From the NCBI GenBank assembly GCA_963787345.1, contig CAWBCW010000011.1, forward strand, positions 806,001 through 870,000: 64,000 nucleotides of DNA. Reading direction: 5' to 3'. Numbering within the stretch: position 1 is the stretch's first letter; the number at the start of each line of letters is the position of its first letter. The position numbers and the translations under genes were made by a program. The notes beneath the pieces were generated by a model that was not told the origin of the DNA, did no database searches, and saw nothing but the letters and a program-made list of their open reading frames with translations. Positions 26,125-35,275 of the stretch are shown piece by piece. Source of the stretch: Bacillus_BD sp963787345 (GTDB taxonomy: Bacteria; Bacillota; Bacilli; Bacillales; Cytobacillaceae).

Positions 26125-26949
26125 GTGAACATCATTAAGTCGAAAGAGGTTGTATTTGTCGTTTCAGACTCAGTTGGAGAAACTGCTGAATTTGTCGTGA
26201 AGGCAGTAGCGACACAATTTAATGGCGGAAACATTAATATTCACCGACATGCCTTTGCTGAAGACACAGTAGATATTGAAGAAGTAATTAACAGGGCAAA
26301 GGATAGTAATTCCATTATCGCATATACGTTGGCTATCCCAGAATTGAAAGAATATTTAGATCAGCGTGCGAATGAAGAAGGGATTATGGCGGTTGATATT
26401 ATGCAGCCACTTATTGAAGTTTTTATGAAAAAGTTTCATAAAAAGCCCAATCATAAACCTAAATTATTGAGACAGCTGGATGACGAATATTTCCGAAGAG
26501 TTGAAGCTGTTGAATTTGCTGTAAAATACGATGATGGTCGTGACCCGCGGGGAGTCATACGCGCGGATATTGTCTTAATTGGTGTCTCTCGTACATCAAA
26601 GACACCTTTATCCATGTATTTAGCGCATCAGGGATATAAAGTGGCGAATGTTCCATTAGTACCAGAAGTATCGCCTCCAGATGAATTATTTAATGTTCCA
26701 AGGGGGAAATGCGTTGGACTGATTATCACCCCTGACAAATTGAATGAAATCCGAAAAGAGCGTTTAAAAGCTTTAGGGCTAAGATCTCAAGCAAGTTATG
26801 CCAGCTACGAACGTATTCTTGAAGAACTTGACTATGCTGAAAAAATTATGAAGCGCGTTGGTTGTCCGATTATTAATGTGGCAAACAAAGCCGTTGAAGA
26901 AACAGCAGGTTTAATTATCGACATTTTAAAGAAAAGAGGCTCAAAATAG
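26125..26949 (+). CDS. Pyruvate phosphate dikinase regulatory protein (DUF299)
   Basis: The bifunctional kinase/pyrophosphorylase controls PPDK or PEP synthase by ADP-dependent phosphorylation of the threonine next to the catalytic histidine, and reverses it with Pi. The 274 residues show VVSDSVGETAEFV at the start, EFAVKYDDGRDPRG, the P-loop-like GVSRTSKTPLS, and NVPLVPEVSPP with LFNVPRGKCVGL. This is the YqfL/PpsR pattern. Translation appears to start at GTG 26125 with a modest AAAAGG site. It lies two bases before ppdK, a textbook target pairing, whereas B. subtilis has YqfL without ppdK. Confidence 0.92.
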   Translation: MNIIKSKEVVFVVSDSVGETAEFVVKAVATQFNGGNINIHRHAFAEDTVDIEEVINRAKDSNSIIAYTLAIPELKEYLDQRANEEGIMAVDIMQPLIEVFMKKFHKKPNHKPKLLRQLDDEYFRRVEAVEFAVKYDDGRDPRGVIRADIVLIGVSRTSKTPLSMYLAHQGYKVANVPLVPEVSPPDELFNVPRGKCVGLIITPDKLNEIRKERLKALGLRSQASYASYERILEELDYAEKIMKRVGCPIINVANKAVEETAGLIIDILKKRGSK

Positions 26950-26951
26950 AG

Positions 26952-29624
26952 ATGACAAAATTTGTTTATTTATTTAATGAAGGAAATAGTGAAATGAAGA
27001 ATCTACTCGGTGGTAAAGGGGCAAATCTGGCTGAGATGACTAGAATTGGTCTTCCTGTTCCATTCGGGTTTACGATATCAACACAGGCGTGTAATGATTA
27101 TTATGAAGCAGGAAAACAAATTTCCGATGAGGTAAAAAAACAAATCGATGCATCTCTTATGGCATTAGAAGAAAAGGCAGGCAAGAAATTAGGGGATGCT
27201 TCTGACCCGTTACTTGTTTCAGTCCGCTCAGGTTCTGTTTTCTCGATGCCGGGAATGATGGATACCGTATTAAATTTAGGAATGAATGATGAAACAGTGG
27301 AAGCTGTTGCAAAACTTACAAATAATCCTCGTTTTGCCTATGATTCCTATCGTCGTTTTATTCAAATGTTTAGTAATGTTGTATTAGAGATCGATGGGTT
27401 TTATTTTGAACAATATCTTGAAGAAGTCAGAGAGAAAAAAGGTTATAAAGCAGATCCAGAATTAACAGCAGAAGATTGGAAAGAAGTCATTACAGGATAT
27501 AAAGAAATTGTTAATAAGCATACAAAGCAAGATTTTCCACAAGATCCAAAACAACAATTGTTCTTAGCAATTGATGCAGTATTTGATTCTTGGAATAACC
27601 AACGGGCGATTCTTTACCGCCGATTAAATAAAATTCCTGATCATTTAGGAACTGCAGTAAATATTCAAAGCATGGTATTTGGAAATATGGGAAATGATTC
27701 AGGAACGGGTGTTGCGTTTACGCGAGATCCTTCTACAGGAGAGAATATCCTTTACGGAGAGTATTTAATTAATGCTCAAGGTGAAGATGTTGTCGCAGGT
27801 ATCCGTACACCACAAGAAATTCATGTTTTAAAACAAGACATGCCGGAAGTCTATGAGAAATTTACAGCAACTTGTGAGTTGCTTGAAAATCACTATAAAG
27901 ATATGCAGGATATTGAATTTACAGTTGAACGAGGTGTCCTTTATATCCTTCAGTGCCGAGTTGGAAAACGGACAGCTCAAGCAGCTATTCAAATTGCTGT
28001 TGACATGGTTAAAGAGGAGATTATTGATAGAAAGACTGCATTGCTGCGTGTAGATCCAGACCAATTAGATCAATTGCTTCACCGCCGCATTGATGAGTCA
28101 TCAGAACGTACTCTGCTTGCAAAAGGATTGCCAGCTTCTCCTGGAGCTGCAACAGGTGCTGTCGTGTTTGACGCTGATGAGGCCGAAAAACTGGGGAATG
28201 AAGGGAAAAAAGTGATCCTTGTACGTGCGGAAACAACTCCAGATGATCTACATGGAATGGTTTATGCACAAGGGATCGTTACGAGTCGCGGGGGAATGAC
28301 GAGCCATGCAGCTGTAGTGGCTCGTGGAATGGGAAAAGCGTGTATTTGCGGATGTGAACCATTAAAAATCGATTTAAAAGCAAAACAATTTACAGTTGGC
28401 GATACGGTTGTTAATTATGGAGATATTATTACCATCGATGGTTCAACTGGTGAGATTATGCTTGGTGAAATTTCGATGATTGATCCAGAGCTTTCAGATG
28501 AATTCCAACAATTATTATCTTGGGCTGATGAAGCAAGATACTTAGGTGTACGTGCGAATGCAGATAATCCTGAAGATGCGAAAAAAGCACTAGAATTTGG
28601 TGCAGGAGGGATCGGACTTTGCCGTACAGAGCATATGTTTGCGGATCCGACAAGAACTCCAATTGTTCAAGAAATGATTTTGGCAGATAATCTTGAAGAT
28701 CGTTTGACTGCTTTAGATAAATTACTGCCAATGCAGCAAGGTGATTTTGAGGGAATATTTGAAGCGATGCAAGGACATCCAGTTACCATTCGTTTATTGG
28801 ATCCTCCAATGCATGAGTTTTTACCAGATAAAGATGAATTATTAGTTGAAGTGACAAAATTACAAATGACAGCACCAGATTCAGAGGAATTGAAAGAAAA
28901 AGAATTCTTGTTGAAAAAAGTAAAACAGTTAGACGAAACGAATCCAATGCTTGGACACCGTGGCTGTCGATTAGGCGTAATTTTCCCAGAAATTTATGAA
29001 ATGCAGGCAAGAGCCATTTTTAACGCAGTGATTACCGTTACTGAAAAAGGTATCTCAGTCAATCCGGAAATCATGATTCCGCTTGTTGGTCATGCGAATG
29101 AATTAAAAATGCTGAGACAATTAGTTGTTGATACGGCTGAAAAGATTAAAGAAGAAGCAGGCATTGGTTTTGATTATTTAGTTGGTACAATGATCGAAAT
29201 TCCTCGTGCTGCTTTAACAGCTGATCAAATTGCAGAAGAGGCGGATTTCTTCTCATTTGGTACAAATGATTTAACGCAAACAACATTTGGTTACAGTCGT
29301 GATGATGCGGAAGGTAAGTTCTTACAAGCTTACATTGAACAAAAAGTATTACCGGAAAATCCATTTGCCGTTCTAGATCAGCAGGGTGTTGGTAAATTAG
29401 TTGAAACCGGTGTAAAATTAGGCCGTTCTGTAAAACCAAAATTAAAAACAGGTATTTGTGGTGAACATGGCGGTGAAAAGAGCTCGATTGAATTCTGCTA
29501 TAAAGCAGGTCTAGATTATGTGAGCTGTTCTCCATACCGTGTGCCGTTAGCCCGTCTAGCGGCTGCTCAAGCAACGATTCGTCATGAACAACTTGACAAT
29601 AAAGTAGCAGAGCTATCAAAATAA
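26952..29624 (+). CDS. ppdK: Pyruvate, phosphate dikinase
   Basis: The 890-residue enzyme interconverts pyruvate, ATP and Pi with PEP, AMP and PPi. The N-terminal ATP-grasp nucleotide domain starts NLLGGKGANLAEMTRIGLPVP. The swivelling phosphohistidine domain has GGMTSHAAVVARG with His452 as carrier and Thr450 as the regulated residue. The C-terminal PEP/pyruvate barrel has GLCRTEHMF, GTNDLTQTTFGYSRDD and the active cysteine in GICGEHGGEKSS (about residue 836). It follows its regulator by two bases. In Bacillaceae it may serve gluconeogenesis or PPi-linked glycolysis. A terminator follows. Confidence 0.96.
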   Translation: MTKFVYLFNEGNSEMKNLLGGKGANLAEMTRIGLPVPFGFTISTQACNDYYEAGKQISDEVKKQIDASLMALEEKAGKKLGDASDPLLVSVRSGSVFSMPGMMDTVLNLGMNDETVEAVAKLTNNPRFAYDSYRRFIQMFSNVVLEIDGFYFEQYLEEVREKKGYKADPELTAEDWKEVITGYKEIVNKHTKQDFPQDPKQQLFLAIDAVFDSWNNQRAILYRRLNKIPDHLGTAVNIQSMVFGNMGNDSGTGVAFTRDPSTGENILYGEYLINAQGEDVVAGIRTPQEIHVLKQDMPEVYEKFTATCELLENHYKDMQDIEFTVERGVLYILQCRVGKRTAQAAIQIAVDMVKEEIIDRKTALLRVDPDQLDQLLHRRIDESSERTLLAKGLPASPGAATGAVVFDADEAEKLGNEGKKVILVRAETTPDDLHGMVYAQGIVTSRGGMTSHAAVVARGMGKACICGCEPLKIDLKAKQFTVGDTVVNYGDIITIDGSTGEIMLGEISMIDPELSDEFQQLLSWADEARYLGVRANADNPEDAKKALEFGAGGIGLCRTEHMFADPTRTPIVQEMILADNLEDRLTALDKLLPMQQGDFEGIFEAMQGHPVTIRLLDPPMHEFLPDKDELLVEVTKLQMTAPDSEELKEKEFLLKKVKQLDETNPMLGHRGCRLGVIFPEIYEMQARAIFNAVITVTEKGISVNPEIMIPLVGHANELKMLRQLVVDTAEKIKEEAGIGFDYLVGTMIEIPRAALTADQIAEEADFFSFGTNDLTQTTFGYSRDDAEGKFLQAYIEQKVLPENPFAVLDQQGVGKLVETGVKLGRSVKPKLKTGICGEHGGEKSSIEFCYKAGLDYVSCSPYRVPLARLAAAQATIRHEQLDNKVAELSK

Positions 29625-29633
29625 TAGCAATTG

Positions 29634-29664
29634 AAAAGAGCACCTATCGAGGGTGCTCTTTTTT
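29634..29664 (+). terminator. Terminator of the PPDK regulator-ppdK operon
   Basis: AAAAGAGCACC pairs with GGTGCTCTTTT around TATCGA, followed by TT. Confidence 0.88.
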
Positions 29665-29718
29665 AACTTTTCCATGTTACAATAGGAAGGATTATTTATA
29701 AAAGGAGTATGTATAATT

Positions 29719-30717
29719 ATGAAGGCTCAAGTTGTTCGTGAGTTTGGAGACACAAATGTATTTAAATTAGAAGAAATACGCGTTCCGTCCGTTTTGCCTG
29801 GACACGTAATAATCGAGGTAAAAGCGACAAGTGTAAATCCGATTGATACAAAAGTAAGAAGCGGGGCGGTTCCTGCTGTATCTCCTGATTTACCTGCTAT
29901 TCTTCATGGAGATGTTGCTGGCGTTGTTCGAGAAATTGGAGAAGGTGTGACTAATTTTAAACTAGGTGATGAAGTCTATGGTCTCGCAGGTGGCTTCAAA
30001 GGTATGGACGGTGCTTTAGCGCAATATATGGTAGCTGATGCTAGACTTCTTGCCCTAAAACCGAAAAATTTATCATTTAAAGAAGCGGCTGCGATTCCTC
30101 TTGTGACACTTACGGCCTGGAAAGCCTTATTTGAACGTATAAACCTCCAGGAAGATGATGAAATTTTAATTCATGGAGCAGCAGGCGGTGTCGGTCATGT
30201 AGCGATTCAATTAGCGAAATGGAAAGGTGCAAAAGTTTATACTACGGTCTCTAATGAAGAGAAATTTCAAATCGCAAAAGAATTTGGAGCGGATGTCACT
30301 ATTAATTATCGAGAAACATCTGTTGAAGATTATGTTAAAACCTATACAAATGGTCAGGGATTTTCAACTATTTTTGATACAGTAGGCGGTGAAAACCTCG
30401 ATCACTCTTTTGAAGCTGCAGCAAAACATGGCAAGGTGGCTGCGATTGCGGCAAGGTCTACTCATAATTTAACACCATTACATTCAAAAGGATTAACCTT
30501 CCATGTTGTTTTCCTTCTATTAGACGTCTTAAATGAGGCTCATCGAAAAGAACTAGGGGATATTTTGGAAAAAATAACGAAGATCATTGAGGATGGAAAG
30601 TTAAAGCCACTTATCGACTCAAAGACATTTACATTTGATGAAGTTACACAAGCTCACCAACATTTAGAATCAGGTAAAGCTGTTGGTAAAGTTGTTTTGG
30701 TAAATAAGTGGGTATAA
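29719..30717 (+). CDS. Zinc-independent MDR oxidoreductase (quinone reductase-like)
   Basis: The 332-residue medium-chain dehydrogenase/reductase has the GroES-like N-terminal half (VKATSVNPIDTKVRSG, LHGDVAGVVREIGEGV) and a Rossmann domain with the nucleotide loop HGAAGGVGHVAIQLAK. It lacks the catalytic and structural Cys/His zinc ligands, which puts it in the quinone oxidoreductase/enoyl reductase branch, probably NADPH-dependent. The substrate is unknown. It has AAAGGAG upstream of ATG 29719 and stands between ppdK and the dUTPase gene. Confidence 0.85.
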   Translation: MKAQVVREFGDTNVFKLEEIRVPSVLPGHVIIEVKATSVNPIDTKVRSGAVPAVSPDLPAILHGDVAGVVREIGEGVTNFKLGDEVYGLAGGFKGMDGALAQYMVADARLLALKPKNLSFKEAAAIPLVTLTAWKALFERINLQEDDEILIHGAAGGVGHVAIQLAKWKGAKVYTTVSNEEKFQIAKEFGADVTINYRETSVEDYVKTYTNGQGFSTIFDTVGGENLDHSFEAAAKHGKVAAIAARSTHNLTPLHSKGLTFHVVFLLLDVLNEAHRKELGDILEKITKIIEDGKLKPLIDSKTFTFDEVTQAHQHLESGKAVGKVVLVNKWV

Positions 30718-30792
30718 TTTAGTGTATGTATGTTTTCGCTGCATATAAGTATGATATTAATACGTTTTAAAAGAATTGGGGATGAAAAATAG

Positions 30793-31302
30793 ATGAATGT
30801 AAAAAAGTTATGTGAGATGCAACAAGCTTTGGATAACCGTATTATTCAAGAGCATAAGTTAGAAGGGAAGAATCTAGAAGAAAATAAAATCTTAGCTTTA
30901 TTAGTAGAAATATGCGAATTGGCTAATGAAACAAGATGTTTTAAACACTGGAGCAATAAAGGGCCAAGTGAAAAGAATATATTACTAGAGGAATATGTGG
31001 ACTCTTTGCATTTTTTCTTAAGTATTGCTAATCACCGACAATACGATGTTGATCGGTTATATGATGTGTACTTAACAGATTTTGAAGTAAAGCAAGAACA
31101 AGCCTCAATAGTAACAGCTTTTAAAGAGGTTATGGCAAAAATATTAATGATGGAACAAAGCCAAGATCCCTTTCATTATATCCAGGCATTTGCCTCCTAT
31201 TTAAATTTAGGGAAAATACTCGATTTTTCTTGGGAACAAATCGAACAAGCATATATTCAAAAAAATGAAATTAATCATAAACGACAAGATAATGGCTATT
31301 AG
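30793..31302 (+). CDS. Dimeric dUTP diphosphatase (all-alpha NTP hydrolase)
   Basis: The 169-residue all-alpha dUTPase hydrolyses dUTP to dUMP and PPi, keeping uracil out of DNA. Motifs of the dimeric (dUTPase_2) family are LLVEICELANETRCFKHWS (Mg-binding EExxE-like), LLEEYVDSLHFFLSI and the C-terminal KNEINHKRQDNGY. It is unrelated to the trimeric beta-type. An ATG at 30793 follows a GGGGATG site. It lies 26 bases before exoA, and the pair would both serve uracil/AP-site avoidance and repair. Confidence 0.88.
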   Translation: MNVKKLCEMQQALDNRIIQEHKLEGKNLEENKILALLVEICELANETRCFKHWSNKGPSEKNILLEEYVDSLHFFLSIANHRQYDVDRLYDVYLTDFEVKQEQASIVTAFKEVMAKILMMEQSQDPFHYIQAFASYLNLGKILDFSWEQIEQAYIQKNEINHKRQDNGY

Positions 31303-31328
31303 AAGTTTGAAAAGTAAGGAGAAATAGA

Positions 31329-32078
31329 ATGAAATTCGTATCATGGAATGTTAATGGCATAAGGGCCTGTGTAAAAAAGGGTTTTTTAGATTATTTTCAA
31401 CAAGTAGATGCAGATATATTTTGTATTCAAGAAACAAAACTTCAAGAAAATCAAATCTCACTCGAATTGGATGGATACCATCAGTTTTGGAATTATGCAG
31501 AGCGAAAAGGCTATTCAGGAACAGCGGTATTTACGAAGCAAGAGCCACTATCCGTTCAATATGGAATTCAATTAGATGAACCTGATAACGAGGGTCGAGT
31601 CATTACATTAGAGTTTGATAACTTTTACTTAGTAAATGTATACACACCGAATTCCAAACGGGATTTAACGAGATTAGGCTATCGATTAACATGGGAAGAT
31701 GCAATGAAAGCTCATTTATTAAAATTAAATGAACATAAACCGGTTATTTTTTGTGGAGATTTAAATGTTGCTCATAATGAAATTGATTTAAAAAATCCGA
31801 AACCGAATAAGGGTAACTCTGGTTTTACAGATGAAGAAAGAAGCAAGTTTTCTAGTTTACTAGAGGCGGGATTTATCGATAGTTTTCGCTATTTATACCC
31901 GGAACGTACCGATGCCTACACATGGTGGAGCTATATGAATAAGGTTCGTGAGCGGAATATCGGATGGCGGATTGATTACTTTGTTGTTTCAGAAATACTT
32001 GCACCATCAATAAAAAATGCAAGTATCCATCACGATGTTATGGGGAGTGACCATTGCCCGGTTATGCTAGAGATATAA
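31329..32078 (+). CDS. exoA: Exodeoxyribonuclease III / AP endonuclease
   Basis: The 249-residue enzyme cuts at abasic sites and degrades 3' ends of duplex DNA. The EEP-fold motifs are all present: SWNVNGIRACVKKGF, IQETKLQ (metal Glu), NVYTPNSKRDL, CGDLNVAHNEIDL (Asp/Asn), WWSY and the terminal GSDHCPVML (catalytic Asp-His). Length and order match B. subtilis ExoA. AAGGAG precedes the ATG. A weak hairpin terminator follows. The upstream dUTPase gene probably shares its transcript. Confidence 0.95.
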   Translation: MKFVSWNVNGIRACVKKGFLDYFQQVDADIFCIQETKLQENQISLELDGYHQFWNYAERKGYSGTAVFTKQEPLSVQYGIQLDEPDNEGRVITLEFDNFYLVNVYTPNSKRDLTRLGYRLTWEDAMKAHLLKLNEHKPVIFCGDLNVAHNEIDLKNPKPNKGNSGFTDEERSKFSSLLEAGFIDSFRYLYPERTDAYTWWSYMNKVRERNIGWRIDYFVVSEILAPSIKNASIHHDVMGSDHCPVMLEI

Positions 32079-32092
32079 GAATGGTTCATTTA

Positions 32093-32116
32093 GGAGTCCA
32101 TTAGGGGCTCTTTTTT
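32093..32116 (+). terminator. Terminator of exoA
   Basis: GAGTCC pairs with GGGCTC (one T-G pair) around ATTAG, followed by six T. Confidence 0.7.
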
Positions 32117-32229
32117 CATGTAGATAAAGAGTTTAGTTTTGGTGATACTAAAATAATAAATGTATCGACATTATAGAACTAGTGTTCTATAATAAAGGTA
32201 AATTCTAGACAATGAAAAGGGGCAGCTGT

Positions 32230-34773
32230 ATGAAAAAGCTTGATATAATTTATCCAGATGCAGTCGAACGTACGAAGGAAAAGGTCCATGAAGACATGAT
32301 TCAATTTTTAAAAACGAAGGAAGAAATGCCTGATTTTGATGAGTACGTAAAGAATCGAAAAGATTATGTCGAGCAAATTTGGGTAAATGTTTGGGTCAAT
32401 AAAGCAACGAGTACACTACCACGCTACGAAAAAAAACACTATTTAGAGCAAAGAGGATTTAATATTGACGGAGTCGATAAAAAAACCATCAATAAACTAT
32501 TTAGACAAGAAATCAAAAGCTATCAACCTTTTCCAGTAGAAGCATGGGTAATTGAAACGTATTCTGATCATCATGAAAAATGGCGTGACATGTTCTCACA
32601 AGCGAGAGAACTTTATAAACAGGAATTAGAAAAAATGAATTTTAAAAAATCTAAACAGAAATTGATTGATGAACTGACTGATGACGCTCAAAAAATAATA
32701 GGTTATGCTAACGAAAAAATATACTTGAAAATCAGAAAATTAGTAGCTGATAAATTAAAACGAGATTTCGAAACCAATATTAAATATGAGTGGTTGGATC
32801 CAAGTGAGATTGAAGAAAGGTTACTTCCATTAGGATCATTTCAGCCTATCGAGTATGAAATAATAGGTGAATTTTTTCAAGAGTTGACAGGACAGGTTGC
32901 AACGAGTTATTCTTGGCGAGGCTATGAATATGAGACTTATTTTGATGAATATCAAGCCTTTATTTATGAACAAGTCTATGAAATCGTGATTCATAAAATA
33001 AAAAAGCAGTTACAGACTAGTGGATTATATAAATATGAAGAAAAAGTAGTAGATGCTGCTCTACACGAATGGGCTCCAGATGAAAGCAATGACATAAGTG
33101 ATGAACTTTTTTCTCTCATTTATGATGAAAGAGTTATGGATTTATTGAAATTAGCAGAAATTCCTTTTGATGTTAAACAGCATGAACAAATATGGCTGGA
33201 AGACATTAAATTGAGAGAGCGGCGAACAGCGGAGGCAAGGGCAGAAGTCCGACGAAAAAAAGAAGAAGAGCTGCGAATCATTCATGATATTTTTCATGTT
33301 GAATACAACCCTCCTGCTGAAAGAAATGTTCGTTATATTCTCCATATTGGTGAAACCAATACAGGGAAAACCTACCACGCTTTACAAAAAATGATGAATG
33401 CTGAAAGTGGGATTTATTTAGCCCCGCTGCGATTGTTAGCTCTAGAGGTTTATGATTATTTAAATAACCACGGAGTATTATGCTCATTAAAGACGGGGGA
33501 AGAGGAAAAAATTCAACCTGGTGCTCATCATATTTCCTGTACAGTTGAAATGTTTCATGAAAAAGATCGATACCAAATCGTAGTGATTGATGAAGCGCAA
33601 ATGATTTCAGACAAAGATCGAGGGTTTTCATGGTATAAAGCTATTACAAAGGCGCAGGCCGAAGAAGTACATATTATTGCGAGTCGTAATGCAAAGGAGA
33701 TGTTAGTAGGACTCTTAGGAGATTCAGAAATTGAAATACATGAATATACCCGAGATATTCCCTTGAAAGTTGAAAAAAAGGACTTTAAATTGAATGGAGT
33801 TAAGAAAGGGGACGCACTTATTTGTTTTTCGAGAAAACGTGTCCTTGAGACCGCATCAAGGTTACAGAATAATGGACATACTGTAAGTATGATTTATGGC
33901 AGTATGCCTCCTGAAACTCGGAAAAAACAGGTGGAAAGGTTTATTAACGGTGAAGCAAAGGTTATCGTAGCCACAGATGCAATTGGAATGGGACTAAATT
34001 TACCGATTCAGAGAATTGTATTTTTAGAAAATCGGAAATTTGATGGGACATCAAGACGTTTGCTGAAGTCACAAGAAGTCAAACAAATTGCTGGACGCGC
34101 CGGTCGAAAAGGGATCTATGATATAGGAAAGGTTGCCTTTACAGAAGACATTGACTTGATGAAATCATTATTAGAGCAAGAGGACGAACCGCTACATACT
34201 TTTACAATCGCTCCGACAAATTCTATTTTGGAAAGGTTTCAAACCTATTATCGGGACCTCGGAACTTTCTTTGAACTTTGGGATAAATTTAAAAATCCAA
34301 AAGGAACAAAAAAAGCGATTCTTACCGAGGAAAAAGAACTATATAATCTAATTCGTGGTTCTGAGTTAGAAGCTAGATTATCATTAATGGATTTATATGG
34401 TCTATTGCATTTACCGTTTTCAACGAGAGAGCCTGAATTAATTAGACAATGGAAAAAAACAGTTGAAGCAATTGTTGAAGATAGAGAACTGCCTGAGCCT
34501 AATGTTAAAATTCGAACACTAGAAGACCTAGAGTTGACATATAAAGCGATTGGACTTCATTTGCTATTTTTATATCGGTTAAACAAACATACAGAAAGTT
34601 ATTATTGGGAACGCAAACGCTTGGAAATCAGTGATTTAGTTCATGAAAAATTAAAATCCGAAATGAAAACAATGAAAAAAAGATGTCGCAAGTGCAATAA
34701 AATTTTGCCATGGGAACATCGTTATCAAATATGTAATGATTGCTATGAACAGAAATATTTTCACTATTATTAG
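32230..34773 (+). CDS. Suv3-like superfamily 2 helicase with long N-terminal extension and C-terminal zinc ribbon
   Basis: The product has 847 residues from the ATG at 32230, which has AAGGGG seven bases upstream. The first 370 residues are a charged, mostly helical region with no motif I recognise. Helicase domain one then has the Walker A GETNTGKT, the PLRLLALEVYD motif Ia and the Walker B VVIDEAQMI (DEAQ). Domain two has SRKRVLETA, VATDAIGMGLNLPI and QIAGRAGRKG. This combination is typical of Suv3/RNA-type helicases of the mitochondrial degradosome. The end carries CRKCNKILPWEHRYQICNDC, a four-Cys zinc ribbon. Bacterial homologues are known in Firmicutes but poorly studied. A role in RNA unwinding is inferred. 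It is monocistronic. Confidence 0.82.
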   Translation: MKKLDIIYPDAVERTKEKVHEDMIQFLKTKEEMPDFDEYVKNRKDYVEQIWVNVWVNKATSTLPRYEKKHYLEQRGFNIDGVDKKTINKLFRQEIKSYQPFPVEAWVIETYSDHHEKWRDMFSQARELYKQELEKMNFKKSKQKLIDELTDDAQKIIGYANEKIYLKIRKLVADKLKRDFETNIKYEWLDPSEIEERLLPLGSFQPIEYEIIGEFFQELTGQVATSYSWRGYEYETYFDEYQAFIYEQVYEIVIHKIKKQLQTSGLYKYEEKVVDAALHEWAPDESNDISDELFSLIYDERVMDLLKLAEIPFDVKQHEQIWLEDIKLRERRTAEARAEVRRKKEEELRIIHDIFHVEYNPPAERNVRYILHIGETNTGKTYHALQKMMNAESGIYLAPLRLLALEVYDYLNNHGVLCSLKTGEEEKIQPGAHHISCTVEMFHEKDRYQIVVIDEAQMISDKDRGFSWYKAITKAQAEEVHIIASRNAKEMLVGLLGDSEIEIHEYTRDIPLKVEKKDFKLNGVKKGDALICFSRKRVLETASRLQNNGHTVSMIYGSMPPETRKKQVERFINGEAKVIVATDAIGMGLNLPIQRIVFLENRKFDGTSRRLLKSQEVKQIAGRAGRKGIYDIGKVAFTEDIDLMKSLLEQEDEPLHTFTIAPTNSILERFQTYYRDLGTFFELWDKFKNPKGTKKAILTEEKELYNLIRGSELEARLSLMDLYGLLHLPFSTREPELIRQWKKTVEAIVEDRELPEPNVKIRTLEDLELTYKAIGLHLLFLYRLNKHTESYYWERKRLEISDLVHEKLKSEMKTMKKRCRKCNKILPWEHRYQICNDCYEQKYFHYY

Positions 34774-34924
34774 TCGTTATTTTGCAATAAATAATAAAAG
34801 TTAAACAAATAATTATAGTGATGATTTATATCACAATTTAAATGGGTTGCATATGTTACAATAATTGAGAAGTCATTATCATTAGAGATCGTTTGTTATG
34901 ACTAAAGAATTAGAGGTGAATATT

Positions 34925-35239
34925 ATGAGCAAAGAATTAGTTGATCGTATATATGAAGTACTTGAAGAAGTACTTGATCCAGAACTAGGGATTGATATTG
35001 TCAATTTAGGGTTGGTTTATGAAGTTGAAGTGAACGAGGAAAAGCAGGCTTTTATCAAAATGACGATGACATCAATGGGATGTCCTATGGCTGGAGAAAT
35101 ATTAGCTGATGCGAAAATGAAACTGTCCATGAATATAAAAGAATTAACGGATATTCAAATTGATATTGTTTGGAATCCGCCATGGGGAAAAGAGCGAATG
35201 TCTCGATATGCGAAAATTGCTCTTGGGGTTCCGGAATAA
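34925..35239 (+). CDS. MIP18/DUF59-family iron-sulfur assembly protein (YitW/PaaD-like)
   Basis: The 104-residue protein is a single MIP18 domain. LEEVLDPELGIDIVNLGLVY is the family start, TSMGCPMAGEIL holds the single conserved cysteine, and VWNPPWGKERMS closes the domain. Members (SufT, YitW, PaaD) help load or repair Fe-S clusters or assist monooxygenases. ATG 34925 is preferred because AGAGGTGA lies just before it; the longer frame from 34898 is rejected. It ends at a terminator shared with the convergent iclR-type gene. PaaD homologues serve aromatic oxygenases, but this one resembles the general YitW type. Confidence 0.85.
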   Translation: MSKELVDRIYEVLEEVLDPELGIDIVNLGLVYEVEVNEEKQAFIKMTMTSMGCPMAGEILADAKMKLSMNIKELTDIQIDIVWNPPWGKERMSRYAKIALGVPE

Positions 35240-35242
35240 ACG

Positions 35243-35275
35243 AAAAGACACTTGGCGTTAGCCAAGTGTCTCTTT
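35243..35275. terminator. Bidirectional terminator between the YitW-like gene and the IclR-type gene
   Basis: AGACACTTGGC pairs with GCCAAGTGTCT around GTTA, with A-run and T-run flanks. It overlaps the last bases of the IclR-type gene. Confidence 0.87.

Noticed and set aside
29146..29643. 165-codon minus frame opposite the end of ppdK
   Set aside because: Antisense shadow; hydrophobic His/Leu-rich composition typical of reverse-complement reading.
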